From assembly GCA_027422505.1 (NCBI GenBank), contig JAPQWV010001126.1, forward strand, positions 1-64,000: DNA of 64,000 bases, in the 5' to 3' direction. The notes under the pieces were generated by a model. It had not been told where the DNA came from. It did no database searches and saw only the letters and a program-made list of their open reading frames with translations. A program made the translations under genes and the position numbers. Source of the DNA: Craterostigma plantagineum. Its lineage: Eukaryota; Streptophyta; Magnoliopsida; Lamiales; Linderniaceae. Below, piece by piece: positions 1 through 13,154 of this stretch (position 1 is its first letter; every line of letters begins with the position of its first letter).

Positions 1-285
1 CTTCTCTCCGTTTTTTTCGTTTCTTCTTTTCTCGGCTGCTCAAATCTGGCAAAAATTGTGGCGGTCGGATGTTTGTAGTAGCGGATCTGGGTGTGGTGGT
101 GGACGGCAGCAGATTTGGCGGTGTTGTAGTAGCAGATCTGGGTGTGGTGGGGTGGACGGCTGGGCTGCTATGGGGGCAGCCGGTGATGGACTACGACGGG
201 GCAGCAGCGACCTGATGCACCAATATGATCTCGGCGGAGTTGGACTGCGACGGCGTCGACCAGATCTTGTCTTGGCATTGTTGAA
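1..285. other. GC-rich exon-like block, window-edge copy
   Basis: Begins at CTTCTCTCCGTTTTTTTCG, so the lysine-rich fragment that normally precedes it lies outside the window. It contains both internal repeats; the plus-strand frame from 56 is a shadow, differing from the sibling copy near 4289. Confidence 0.4.
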
Positions 286-1914
286 ATATTATCCTAATTA
301 TATTCATATTAATTCGAATTATATTATAAATTTTAATATATTTTACTATTTTCTATTTCAATTTATATGAATTATATTCATATAAAAAGAATTAACTAGA
401 ATTAGATTATATTAATTCGAACTAAATCATTGTTATTATTTTATTAAGTTATAATTTATTTTTTTTAGTTTTAGTTAGTTCGACTTATATTCCTATTAAT
501 TCGAGTTAAATTGTTATATTCATATTAAATAGTATTAGTTCGAATTATAATCCTATTATTTCAAAATAATTTGAATTTTTTATTTTAACTATTTTAATAG
601 TTTCTTGATTTATATTTTTATTCGTGTTGAAATTAATTCGAATTTTTCATATTAACTTAAATTAATTCATATTAATTCGAATTATTCCAAATAATTCGAA
701 TTTATTTTGAATTATTATTTATTTTCCTAATATTTTTTGTTCTTTATTTTATTTAATTAGAATTATATACCTATTAATTCAAACCAATTCGAGTTATATT
801 CACATTACTTCGAATTAATTAAGGAACCAAAGTTTTTGCCTTCATTGCATGACCATTCAAGGAACCAAAATTTCGTCACTTCTTTCGTATTAATCAATGT
901 CCATATCAACCTCAAATCAAATATAACACAAACATGAGCTCAATCGTAGAAACTAGCCTCGAAAATGCATAAAATACCTCCAACTTCGAAAAATCTCAAT
1001 ATAAGCTGAAAAACCAAAATTTCGCCACTTTTTTCGCATTAATCATGTCCATATCACCTCAAATCGAATGTAATACAAACATGAGCCTCAATCGTAGAAA
1101 CTAAGCCACGAAATCGCAATACCTCAAACTTCGAAAAATTCGAACTCAAAATAATCCTATTATTTCAAATTAGTTCGAATTTTTTATTTTAACTATTTTA
1201 ATAGTTTCTTGATTTATATTTTATTCGTGTTGTAATTAATTCGAATTTTCATATTAACTTAAATTATTCATATTAATTCGAATTATTCCAAATAATTCGA
1301 ATTTATTGAATTATTATTTATTTTCCTAATATTTTTTGTTCTTTATTTTATTTAATTAGAATTATATACCTACTAATTCAACCATTCGAGTTATATTCAC
1401 ATTACTTCGAATTAATTAGGAACCAAAGTTTTTGCCTTCATTGCATGACCATTCAAGGAACCAAAAATTTCGTCACTTCTTTCGTATTAATCAATGTCCA
1501 TATCAACCTCAAATCAATATAACACAAACATGAGCTCAAATCGTAGAAACTAAGCCTCGAAAATGCATAAAATACATCCACTTCGAAAAATCTCATATGC
1601 TGAAAACCAAAATTTCGCCACTTTTTTCGCATTAATCAATGTCCATATCACCTCAAATCGAATGTAATACAACATGAGCCTCAATCGTAGAAACTAAGCC
1701 ACGAAATCGCAATACCTCAAACTTCGAAAAAATCGAACTCAATATAAGCCAAAAACCAAAATTTTGCCACTTTTTTCGCATTAATCAAGCTTCATATCAA
1801 CCTCAAATCGCTAAAATTAAGCCCCAAAATCGCCTAAAGCTAAAAATAATATTTCCAAGTTTTCAAAATTTCGAAACTTGATGGAGAGTAGCCCCAAAAT
1901 CGCCTAAAAATCGA
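1..1914 (+). repeat. Partial long unit with internal ~605 bp duplication
   Basis: Starts inside the GC-rich block (1-285) and continues into AT-rich DNA. The AT-rich/152-bp-repeat segment from about 547 is repeated from about 1151. The junction near 1136-1155 joins the sequence after CCTCAAACTTCGAAAAA to ATAATCCTATTATTTCA. The second pass carries ATTAGTTCGAA where ordinary copies have AAAATAATTTGAA. The same junction recurs at 40966. Many single-base gaps are present. Confidence 0.9.
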
Positions 1915-3264
1915 ATGTTACCGTGTTCTCCTCGGGAGAAATCGCCTTTGATGGAGAGAGTGGTGCCGGCGGCTGCTTCGTATGAGCTGCTCTTAACGGA
2001 AGGGTTTATAAAAGCTATGGCGACGGTTGTTAGGAAAAATACGTAACGGGCGCCCAAACTTAAATAACTCATGGGCGACTCATGTAAAACTAACAAGCGT
2101 CGCCTATACGGCAAGAGAAGCATAGGCGACTCATGTCTGTAACATGCGGCGCGCATACAGAAACAAAAAAAAAAATTGAAGCACGTGCATGGGCGACTCA
2201 TTTTTGCTAAATATGAGTCGCCTATGCTACAACCCTTGGGCGACACATTCGGGTAACATGAGTCGCCCATACCTAAATTAAAAATATAAAATTCCATCAT
2301 GGGCGACTCATGTTCCGTTAACACGAGTCGCCTATGTTAAACAAAAAAAATTAAAGCACGTGCATGGGCGACTCATTCGGGTAACATGAGTCGCCCATAC
2401 CTAAATTAAAAATATAAAATTCCTCATGGGCGACTCATGTCCGTTAACATGAGTCGCCTATGTTATACAAAAAAAATTAAAGCACGTGCATGGGCGACTT
2501 ATGTTCCGTTAACATGAGTCGCCTATGTTAAACAAAAGAAAAATTAAAGCACGTGCATGGGCGACTCATTCGGGTAACATGAGTCGCCCATACCTAAATT
2601 AAAAAAATATAAAATTCCATCATGGGCGACTCATGTTCCGTTAACAGGAGTCGCCTATGTTACAAAAAAAAAATTAAAGCACGTGCATGGGCGACTTATG
2701 TTCCGTTAACATGAGTCGCCTATGTTAAACAAAAGAAAAATTAAAGCACGTGCATGGGCGACTCATTCGGGTAACATGAGTCGCCCATACCTAAATTAAA
2801 AAATATAAAATTCCATCATGGGCGACTCATGTTCCGTTAACATGAGTCGCCTATGTTAAACAAAATGAAAAATTAAAGCACGTGCATGGGCGACTCATTC
2901 GTGTAACATGAGTCGCCAATACCTAAATTAAAAATATAAAATTCCCTCATGGGCGACTCATGTTTAATTTTTTGTTACCAATAGAGTCGCCCATACCCAA
3001 ACAAAAAAAATTTAATTTGTGCGACGCCTTCGTAGCGAAACAACCGTCGCCCATGTGAGAAGAGAAATGTTTTTTAAACAAGTAAAATTGTTGGGCGACA
3101 CGTTTTTTTGTTACCAAATGTCGCCGAAGAGTTACTAAACTCACAGGCGACGGTTTCGTCACAACGACCGGCGCCTATAATCGTCGACACTTAAATAAAA
3201 TTACCATAATGCCACCGCATCCATTATAGGCGACGGATTTTGCAAACCGTCGCCTATAGTGCCG

Positions 3265-3318
3265 TCGCCTATTGCTTATTCTCTACTAGTGAATGTACAA
3301 TAGGCGACGGCACTTTGG
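3265..3318. repeat. Fused CACTA-like termini, unit 1
   Basis: CTCTACTAGTGAATGTACAA at 3281-3300 with ACTAGT at 3285-3290, flanked by GTCGCCTATTG and CAATAGGCGAC arms; same fusion structure as the reference copy at 16616-16672. Confidence 0.55.
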
Positions 3319-4109
3319 GCGACGGTTCCTCAAAAACCGTCGCCTATAGTGGACGCGGTGGCACTCCCGTAATTTTTATAGCGTTTGTTCATCATAGGCG
3401 ACGGTTTCTTGGCCACAACCGTCGCCTATAATTGGGGAAAGTCTCCGGCGACGGTTTCCTATAAAATAACCGTCGCCTATATGCTTCTTGAATTTAATTA
3501 TTTTTAAATACGAGCATGGGCGTCGGTTTCTACGTTGATAAGAGAAACCGTCGTCCAAGGTTCACTTGTTTATATATTTTTTTTTAAATATGAGTTTGGG
3601 GACGGTTGGTTATGTAAAAACCGTCCCCCCCAGTTCTTCGACATCGGTTCTTTTAATAACTTTCATTTGTTTTTATTTTAAAGATGAGTTTCGGTCTTTT
3701 GAAGATTCCTTCTAGTTTGTGGAAGCAGTTTAATTGGGGTGGGCCACCTTTCTTTGCTGGTGGTTAGTAGAAAACTGTATGAATAAAAAAAAATCTTGGT
3801 ATTGAAACTATTGGCTACGAAAGCGAAAGCAGAAAATGGATTTTTATAAAAACCAGTAGCTTTCACTGAAGATGACCTGCGAGCTTAACAGAGACAAGGT
3901 TGGGCGACGGCTGTTGTGTAGAAACCGTCGCCCAAGGTGTATTTGTTTTTTTTTTTTTTTTTAATATGAGTTTGGGCGACGGCTACGTATTTTTTTGGCC
4001 AACACCCGTCGCCCATGAGAATTTGCGAAAAAAGGGGCGGGATTCTGAAATTTTACAACCCTCCGAATTAATATATCTCATTATCCCTCTCTTTCTCTTT
4101 TCATTCCAG

Positions 4110-4292
4110 GTTTTGAAGTCGAAGAAGCACAAGAGGCGAAATCCAAGGTTTGAAGGACGAAGAACTAAAACCGAAGAAAAACAAGCCAAGCAAGACGCCA
4201 AGCTCGCCCAGCTAAGGGTCGAAGAATTGGAGCAAGGAAGACTAGGCCGTGAAAAAAAACGGAGGTTCTCTAACACTTCTCTCTCTCTTTGA
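4110..4292 (+). pseudogene. Lysine-rich exon-like fragment, unit 1
   Basis: Same frame and stop as the reference copy at 17465-17647, preceded by TCATTCCAG. An upstream frame from 3900 reads into it only because the hairpin region happens to be open. Confidence 0.4.
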
Positions 4293-4580
4293 CACATCTT
4301 CTCTTCGTTTTGTTCGTTTCTTCTTTTCTCGGCTGCTCAAATCTGGCAAAAATTGTGGCGGTCGGATGTTGTAGTAGCGGATCTGGGTGTGGTGGTGGAC
4401 GGCAGCAGATTTGGCGGTGTTGTAGTAGCAGATCTGGGTGTGGTGGGGTGGACGGCTGGGCTGCTATGGGGGCAGCCGGTGATGGACTACGACGGGGCAG
4501 CAGCGACCTGATGCACCAAACATGATCTCAGCGGAGTTGGACTGCGACGGCGTCGACCAGATCTTGCCTTGGCATTGTTG
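4293..4580. other. GC-rich exon-like block, unit 1
   Basis: Internal repeats start near 4371 and 4422. It ends at GGCATTGTTGAAATATT, where AT-rich DNA begins abruptly. Confidence 0.4.
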
Positions 4581-7018
4581 AAATATTATCCTAATTATAT
4601 TCATATTAATTCGAATTATATTATAATTTTTTAATATATTTTACTATTTTCTATTTCAATTTATATGAATTATATTCATATAAAAAGAACTAACTAGAAT
4701 TAGATTATATTAATTCGAACTAAATCATTGTTATTATTTATTAAAGTTATAATTTATTTTTTTTAGTTTTAGTTAGTTCGACTTATATTCCTATTAATTC
4801 GAGTTAAATTGTTATATTCATATTAAATAGTATTAGTTCGAATTATAATCCTATTATTTCAAAATAATTTGAATTTTTATTTTAACTATTTTAATAGTTT
4901 CTTGATTTATATTTTTATTCGTGTTGTAATTAATTCGAATTTTTCATATTAACTTAAATTATTCATATTAATTCGAATTATTCCAAATAATTCGAATTTA
5001 TTTGAATTATTATTATTTTCCTAATATTTTTTGTTCTTTATTTTATTTAATTAGAATTATATACCTATTAATTCAAACCAATTCGAGTTATATTCACATT
5101 ACTTCGAATTAATTAAGGAACCAAAGTTTTTGCCTTCATTGCATGACCATTCAAGGAACCAAAAATTTCGACACTTCTTTCGTATTAATCAATGTCCATA
5201 TCAACCTCAATCAAATATAACACAAACATGAGCTCAAATCGTAGAAACTAATCCTCGAAAATGCATAAAATACCTCCAACTTCGAAAATCTCAATATAAG
5301 CTGAAAAACCAAAATTTCGCCACTTTTTTCGCATTAATCAATGTCCATATCAACCTCAAATCGAATGTAATACAAACATGAGCCTCAAATCGTAGAAACT
5401 AAGCCACGAAATCGCAATACCTCAAACTTCGAAAAAATCGAACTCAATATAAGCCCAAAACCAAAATTTTGCCACTTTTTTCGCATTAATCAAGCTTCAT
5501 ATCAACCTCAAATCGAATATTACACAAGCCTAAGCCTAAACGTAACCTCAAATCGCTAAAATTAAGCCCCAAAATCGCCTAAAAGCTAAAAATAATATTT
5601 CCAAGTTTTCAAAATTTCGAAACTTGATGGAGAGTAGCCCCAAAATCGCCTAAAAATCGAATGTTACCGTGTTCTCCTCGGGAGAAATCGCCTTTGATGG
5701 AGAGAGTGGTGCCGGCGGCTGCTTCGTATGAGCTGCTCTTAACGGGAAGGGTTTATAAAAGCTATGGCGACGGTTGTTAGGAAAAATACGTAACGGGCGC
5801 CCAAACTTAAATAACTCATGGGCGACTCATGTAAAACTAACAAGCGTCGCCTATACGGCAAGAGAAGCATAGGCGACTCATGTCCGGTAACATGCGTCGC
5901 GCATACAGAAACAAAAAAAAATTGAAGCACGTGCATGGGCGACTCATGTTTGCTAAATATGAGTCGCCTATGCTACAACCCTTGGGCGACACATTCGGGT
6001 AACATGAGTCGCCCATACCTAAATTAAAAAATATAAAATTCCATCATGGGCGACTCATGTTCCGTTAACACGAGTCGCCTATGTTAAACAAAAAAAAATT
6101 AAAGCACGTGCATGGGCGACTCATTCGGGTAACATGAGTCGCCCATACCTAAATTAAAAAATATAAAATTCCATCATGGGCGACTCATGTTCCGTTAACA
6201 TGAGTCGCCTATGTTATACAAAAAAAAAAATTAAAGCACGTGCATGGGCGACTTATGTTCCGTTAACATGAGTCGCCTATGTTAAACAAAAGAAAAATTA
6301 AAGCACGTGCATGGGCGACTCATTCGGGTAACATGAGTCGCCCATACCTAAATTAAAAATATAAAATTCCATCATGGGCGACTCATGTTCCGTTAACAGG
6401 AGTCGCCTATGTTATACAAAAAAAAAAATTAAAGCACGTGCATGGGCGACTTATGTTTCGTTAACATGAGTCGCCTATGTTAAACAAAAGAAAAATTAAA
6501 GCACGTGCATGGGCGACTCATTCGGGTAACATGAGTCGCCCATACCTAAATTAAAAAATATAAAATTCCATCATGGGCGACTCATGTTCCGTTAACATGA
6601 GTCGCCTATGTTAAACAAAATAAAAAAATTAAAGCACGTGCATGGGCGACTCATTCGTGTAACATGAGTCGCCAATACCTAAATTAAAATATAAAATTCC
6701 CTCATGGGCGACTCATGTTTAATTTTTGTTACCAATATGAGTCGCCCATACCCAAACAAAAAAATTTAATTTGTGCGACGCCTTCGTAGCGAAACAACCG
6801 TCGCCCATGTGAGAAGAGAAATGTTTTTTAAACAAGTAAAATAGTTGGGCGACACACGTTTTTTATTACCAAATGTCGCCGAAGAGTTACTAAACTCACA
6901 GGCGACGGTTTCGTCACAACGACCGGCGCCTATAATCGTCGACACTTAAATAAAATTACCATAATGCCACCGCATCCATTATAGCGACGGATTTTGCAAA
7001 CCCGTCGCCTATAGTGCC

Positions 7019-7072
7019 GTCGCCTATTGCTTATTCTCTACTAGTGAATGTACAATAGGCGACGGCACTTTG
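7019..7072. repeat. Fused CACTA-like termini, unit 2
   Basis: ACTAGT at 7040-7045 between GTCGCCTATTG and CAATAGGCGAC arms; no change from the reference at the core. Confidence 0.55.
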
Positions 7073-7863
7073 GGCGACGGTTCCTCAAAACCGTCGCCTA
7101 TAGTGGACGCGGTGGCACTCCCATAATTTTTTATAGCGTTTGTTCATCATAGGCGACGGTTTCTGGCCACAACCGTCGCCTATAATTGGGGAAAGTCTCC
7201 GGCGACGGTTTTCCTATAAAATAACCGTCGCCTATATGCTTCTTGAATTTAATTATTTTTAAATACGAGCATGGGCGTCGGTTTTCTACGTTGATAAGAG
7301 AAACCGTCGTCCAAGGTTCACTTGTTTATATATTTTTTTTTTTAAATATGAGTTTGGGGACGGTTGTTATGTAAAAACCGTCCCCCCAGTTCTTCGACAT
7401 CGGTTCTTTTAATAACTTTCATTTGTTTTTATTTTAAAGATGAGTTTCGGTCTTTTGAAGATTCCTTCTAGTTAGTGGAAGCAGTTTAATTGGGGTGGGC
7501 CACCTTTCTTTGCTGGTGGTTAGTAGAAAACTGTATGAATAAAAAAAATCTTGGTATTGAAACTATTGGCTACGAAAGCGAAAGCAGAAAATGGATTTTT
7601 ATAAAAACCAGTAGCTTTCACTGAAGATGACCTGCGAGCTTAACAGAGACAAGGTTGGGCGACGGCTGTTGTGTAGAAACCGTCGCCCAAGGTGTATTTG
7701 TTTTTTTTTTTTTTTTTTAAATATGAGTTTGGGCGACGGCTACGTATTTTTTGGCCAACACCCGTCGCCCATGAGAATTTGCGAAAAAAGGGCGGGATTC
7801 TGAAATTTTACAACCCTCCGAATTAATATATCTCATTATCCCTCTCTTTCTCTTTTATTCCAG

Positions 7864-8045
7864 GTTTTGAAGTCGAAGAAGCACAAGAGGCGAAATCCAA
7901 GGTTTGAAGGACGAAGAACTAAAACCGAAGAAAAACAAGCCAAGCAAGACGCCAAGCTCGCCCAGCTAAGGGTCGAAGAATTGGAGCAAGGAAGACTAGG
8001 CCGTGAAAAAAACGGAGGTTCTCTAACACTTCTCTCTCTCTTTGA
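7864..8045 (+). pseudogene. Lysine-rich exon-like fragment, unit 2 (frameshifted end)
   Basis: One A fewer in the run after GGCCGTG shifts the last ~15 codons, so the frame passes the usual stop and continues to 8127 through the GC block. Confidence 0.4.
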
Positions 8046-8336
8046 CACATCTTCTCTCCGTTTTGTTCGTTTCTTCTTTTCTCGGCTGCTCAAATCTGGC
8101 AAAAATTGTGGCGGTCGGATGTTGTAGTAGCGGATCTGGTGTGGTGGTGGACGGCAGCAGATTTGGCGGTGTTGTAGTAGCAGATCTGGGTGTGGTGGGT
8201 GGACGGCTGGGCTGCTATGGGGCAGCCGGTGATGGACTACGACGGGGCAGCAGCGACCTGATGCACCAACATGATCTCGGCGGAGTTTTGACTGCGACGG
8301 CGTCGACCAGATCTTGCCTTGGCATTGTTGAAATAT
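8046..8336. other. GC-rich exon-like block, unit 2
   Basis: Differs from unit 1 by one-base gaps (GGATCTGGTGTGG, GTGGTGGGTGGACGG) and a T insertion (GGAGTTTTGACTG), which change all frames. Confidence 0.4.
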
Positions 8337-10770
8337 TATCCTAATTATATTCATATTAATTCGAATTATATTATAAATTTTTAATATATTTTACTATTTT
8401 CTATTTCAATTTATATGAATTATATTCATATAAAAAGAACTAACTAGAATTAGATTATATTAATTTCGAACTAAATCATTGTTATTATTTTATATTAAAG
8501 TTATAATTTATTTTTTTTTTAGTTTTAGTTAGTTCGACTTATATCCTATTAATTCGAGTTAAATTGTTATATTCATATTAATAGTATTAGTTCGAATTAT
8601 AATCCTATTATTTCAAAATAATTTGAATTTTTTATTTTAACTATTTTAATAGTTTCTTGATTTATATTTTTATTCGTGTGTAATTAATTCGAATTTTTCA
8701 TATTAACTTAAATTAATTCATATTAATTCGAATTATTCCAAATAATTCGAATTTATTTGAATTATTATGTTTTTCCTAATATTTTTTGTTCTTTATTTTA
8801 TTTAATTAGAATTATATACCTATTAATTCAAACCAATTCGAGTTATATTCACATTACTTCGAATTAATTAAGGAACCAAAGTTTTTGCCTTCATTGCATG
8901 ACCATTCAAGGAACCAAAAATTTCGACACTTCTTTCGTATTAATCAATGTCCATATCAACCTCAAATCAAATATAACACAAACATGAGCTCAAATCGTAG
9001 AAACTAAGCCTCGAAAATGCATAAAATACCTCCAACTTCGAAAAATCTCAATATAAGCTGAAAAACCAAAATTTCGCCACTTTTTTCGCATTAATCAATG
9101 TCCATATCAACCTCAAATCGAATGTAATACAAACATGAGCCTCAATCGTAGAAACTAAGCCACGAAATCGCAATACCTCAAACTTCGAAAAAATCGAACT
9201 CAATATAAGCCCAAAAACCCAAATTTTGCCACTTTTTTCGCATTAATCAAGCTTCATATCAACCTCAAATCGAATATTACACAAGCCTAAGCCTAAACGT
9301 AACCTCAAATCGCTAAAATTTAAGCCCCAAAATCGCCTAAAAGCTAAAAATAATATTCCAAGTTTTCAAAATTTCGAAACTTGATGGAGAGTAGCCCCAA
9401 AATCGCCTAAAAAATCGAATGTTACCGTGTTCTCCTCGGGAAAATCGCCTTTGATGGAGAGAGTGGTGCCGGCGGCTGCTTCGTATGAGCTGCTCTTAAC
9501 GGGAAGGGTTTATAAAAGCTATGGGCGACGGTTGTTAGGAAAAATACGTAACGGGCGCCCAAACTTAAATAACTCATGGGCGACTCATGTAAAACTAACA
9601 AGCGTCGCCTATACGGCAAGAGAAGCATAGGCGACTCATGTCCGGTAACATGCGTCGCGCATACAGAAACAAAAAAAAAATTGAAGCACGTGCATGGGCG
9701 ACTCATGTTTGCTAAATATGAGTCGCCTATGCTACAACCCTTGGGCGACACATTCGGGTAACATGAGTCGCCCATACCTAAATTAAAAAATATAAAATTC
9801 CATCATGGGCGACTCATGTTCCGTTAACACGAGTCGCCTATGTTAAACAAAAAAAATTAAAGCACGTGCATCGGGCGACTCATTCGGGTAACATGAGTCG
9901 CCCATACCTAAATTAAAAAATATAAAATTCCATCATGGGCGACTCATGTTCCGTTAACATGAGTCGCCTATGTTATACAAAAAAAATTAAAGCACGTGCA
10001 TGGGCGACTTATGTTCCGTTAACATGAGTCGCCTATGTTAAACAAAAGAAAAATTAAAGCACGTGCATGGCGACTCATTCGGGTAACATGAGTCGCCCAT
10101 ACCTAAATTAAAAAATATAAAATTCCATCATGGGCGACTCATGTTCCGTTAACAGGAGTCGCCTATGTTATACAAAAAAAAAAATTAAAGCACGTGCATG
10201 GGCGACTTATGTTCCGTTTAACATGAGTCGCCTATGTTAAACAAAGAAAAATTAAAGCACTGCATGGGCGACTCATTCGGGTAACATGAGTCGCCCATAC
10301 CTAAATTAAAAAATATAAAATTCCATCATGGCGACTCATGTTCCGTTAACATGAGTCGCCTTTTGTTAAACAAAATAAAAAATTAAAGCACGTGCATGGG
10401 CGACTCATCGTGTAACATGAGTCGCCAATACCTAAATTAAAAAATATAAAATTCCCTCATGGGCGACTCATGTTTAATTTTTGTTCCAATATGAGTCGCC
10501 CATACCCAAACAAAAAAAGTTTAATTTGTGCGACGCCTTCGTAGCGAAACAACCGTCGCCCATGTGAGAAGAGAGAATTGTTTTTTAAACAAGTAAAATA
10601 GTTGGGCGACACGTTTTTTGTTACCAAATGTCGCCGAAGAGTTACTAAACTCACAGGCGACGGTTTCGTCACAACGACCGGCGCCTATAATCGTCGACAC
10701 TTAAATAAAATTACCATAATGCCACCGCATCCATTATAGGCGACGGATTTTGCAAACCCGTCGCCTATAG

Positions 10771-10823
10771 TGCCGTCGCCTATTGCTTATTCTCTACTAT
10801 GAATGTACAATAGCGACGGCACT
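10771..10823. repeat. Fused CACTA-like termini, unit 3 (core lacks one base)
   Basis: Reads CTCTACTATGAATGTACAA: the G of ACTAGT is missing, and the right arm is ATAGCGACGG instead of ATAGGCGACGG. Both are single-base losses inside an indel-rich stretch, so error is possible. Confidence 0.5.
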
Positions 10824-11609
10824 TTGGGCGACGGTTTCATCAAAACCGTCGCCTATATGGACGCGGTGGCACTCCCGTAATTTTTATAGCGTTTGTTCAT
10901 CATATGCGCGGTTTCTTGGCCACAACCGTCGCCTATATTGGGGAAAGTCTCCGGCGACGGTTTTCCTATAAAATAACCTCGCCTATATGCTTCTTGAATT
11001 TAATTATTTTAAATACAGCATGGGCGTCGGTTTCTACGTTGATAAGAGAACCGTCGTCCAAGTTCACTTGTTATATATTTTTTTTTTTAAATATGATTTG
11101 GGGACGGTTGGTTATGTAAAAACCGTCCCCCCCAGTTCTTCGACATCGGTTCTTTTAATAACTTTCATTTGTTTTTATTTTAAAGATGAGTTTTCGGTCT
11201 TTTGAAGATTCCTTCTAGTTAGTGGAAGCAGTTTAATTTGGGGTGGGCCACCTTTCTTTGCTGGTGGTTAGTAGAAAACTGTATGAATAAAAAAAATCTT
11301 GGTATTGAAACTATTGGCTACGAAAGCGAAAGCAAGAAATGGGATTTTTTATAAAACCAGTAGCTTTCACTGAGATGACCTGCGAGCTTAAACAGAGACA
11401 AGTTTGGGCGACGGCTGTTGTGTAGAAACCGTCGCCCAAGGTGTATTTGTTTTTTTTTTTTTTAAATATGAGTTTTTGGGCGACGGCTACGTATTTTTTT
11501 GGCCAACACCCGTCGCCCATGAGAATTTGCGAAAAAGGGGCGGGATTCTGAATTTTACACCCTCCGAATTAATATATCTCATTATCCTCTCTTTCTCTTT
11601 TCATTCCAG

Positions 11610-11788
11610 GTTTTGAAGTCGAGAAGCACAAGAGGCGAAATCCAGGTTTGAAGGACGAAGACTAAAACCGAAGAAAAACAAAGCCAAGCAAGACGCCAAG
11701 CTCGCCCAGCTAAGGGTCGAAGAATTGGAGCAAGGAAGACTAGGCCGTGAAAAAAAACGGAGTCTCTAACACTTCTCTCTCTCTTTGA
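11610..11788 (+). pseudogene. Lysine-rich exon-like fragment, unit 3 (multiple frameshifts)
   Basis: Single-base losses (GTCGAGAAGCAC, TCCAGGTTTGAAGG, CGAAGACTAAAACC) plus an extra A in AAAACAAAGCC break the frame at several points. Confidence 0.4.
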
Positions 11789-12071
11789 CACATCTTCTCT
11801 CCGTTTTGTTCGTTCTTCTTTTCTCGGCTGCTCAAATCTGGCAAAAATGTGGCGGTCGGATGTTTAGTAGCGGATCTGGGTGTGGTGGTGGACGGCAGCA
11901 GATTTGGCGGTGTTGTAGTAGCAATCTGGGTGTTTGGGGGTGGACGGCTGGCTGCTATGGCAGCCGGTGATGGACTACGACGGGGCAGCAGCGACCTGAT
12001 GCACCAAACATGATCTCGGCGGAGTTGGACTTCGACGCGTCGACCAGATCTTGCCTTGGCATTGTTGAAAT
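11789..12071. other. GC-rich exon-like block, unit 3
   Basis: Shortened by multiple losses (GCAATCTGGGTG, GGCTGGCTGC, GACGCGTCGACC). Conserved overall, but no frame survives. Confidence 0.4.
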
Positions 12072-13154
12072 ATTATCCTAATTATATTCATATTATTCGA
12101 ATTATATTATAATTTTTAATATATTTTTACTATTTTCTATTTCAATTTATATGATTATATTCATATAAAAAGAACTAACTAGAATTAGATTATATTAATT
12201 CGAACTAAATCATTGTTATTATTTTTTATTAAAGTTATAATTTATTTTTTTTAGTTTTAGTTAGTTCGACTTATATTCCTATTAATTCGAGTTAAATTGT
12301 TATATTCATATTAAATAGTATTAGTTCGAATTATAATCCTATTATTTCAAAATAATTTGAATTTTTTATTTTAACTATTTTAATAGTTTCTTGATTTATA
12401 TTTTTATTCGTGTTGTAATTAATTCGAATTTTTCATATTAACTTAAATTAATTCATATTAATTCGAATTATTCCAAATAATTCGAATTTATTTGAATTAT
12501 TATTTATTTTCCTAAATTTTTTGTTCTTTATTTTATTTAATTAGAATTATATACCTATTAATTCAAACAATTCGAGTTATATTCACATTACTTCGAATTA
12601 ATTAAGAACCAAAGTTTTTGCCTTCATTGCATGACCATTCAAGGAACCAAAATTTCGTCACTTCTTTCGTATTAATCAATGTCCATATCAACCTCAAATC
12701 AAATATAACACAAACATGAGCTCAAATCGTAGAAACTAAGCCTCGAAAATGCATAAAATACCTCCAACTTCGAAAAATCTCAATATAAGCTGAAAAACCA
12801 AAATTTCGCCACTTTTTTCGCATTAATCAATGTCCATATCAACCTCAAATCGAATGTAATACAAACATGAGCCTCAAATCGTAGAAACTAAGCCACGAAA
12901 TCGCAATACCTCAAACTTCGAAAAAATCGAACTCAATATAAGCCCAAAAACCAAAATTTTGCAACTTTTTTCGCATTAATCAAGCTTCATATCAACCTCA
13001 AATCGAATATTACACAAGCCTAAGCCTAACGTAACCTCAAATCGCTAAAATTAAGCCCAAAATCGCCTAAAAGCTAAAAATAATATTTCCAAGTTTTTGG
13101 TTTTCAAAAATTTCGAAACTTGATGGAGAGTAGCCCAATTCGCCTAAAAATCGA

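Larger units (their letters stand above)
1915..5660 (+). repeat. Long unit 1 (L, a-type)
   Basis: A 3746 bp unit with the full L anatomy. It carries the three-hairpin extra block (TTAACAGG variant near 2641). Two linked markers define my a-type: AAAATGAAAAATT near 2862 and GTAAAATTGTTGGGC near 3083. The TIR fusion is at 3285-3290, the lysine-rich fragment at 4110-4292 and the GC block at 4293-4580. The TATA box lies on the minus strand at 2005-2010. Confidence 0.93.
5661..9418 (+). repeat. Long unit 2 (L, b-type)
   Basis: A 3758 bp unit. It differs from unit 1 by AAAATAAAAAAATT near 6617 and GTAAAATAGTTGGGC near 6836, the b-type marker pair. The TIR fusion is at 7040-7045. A shortened A-run in the lysine-rich fragment changes its reading frame relative to unit 1. 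The 152-bp repeats carry TTCGACAC near 5168 and 8929, the variant otherwise linked to long units. Confidence 0.93.
9419..13154 (+). repeat. Long unit 3 (L, b-type), indel-rich
   Basis: A 3736 bp unit with complete L anatomy but an unusual density of one-base gaps. Examples are CTACTATGAA for CTACTAGTGAA at the TIR fusion (10795-10803), CATATGCGCGG for CATAGGCGACGG near 10901, and AATAACCTCGCC near 10972. Most are losses of one base relative to all sibling copies, which looks more like unpolished consensus than selection or age. Confidence 0.9.

Noticed and set aside
7836..8354. 172-codon minus-strand frame, the longest in the window
   Set aside because: It spans the antisense of the GC block and of the lysine-rich fragment in one copy only; sibling copies break it by single-base indels, and it matches no family I recognise.
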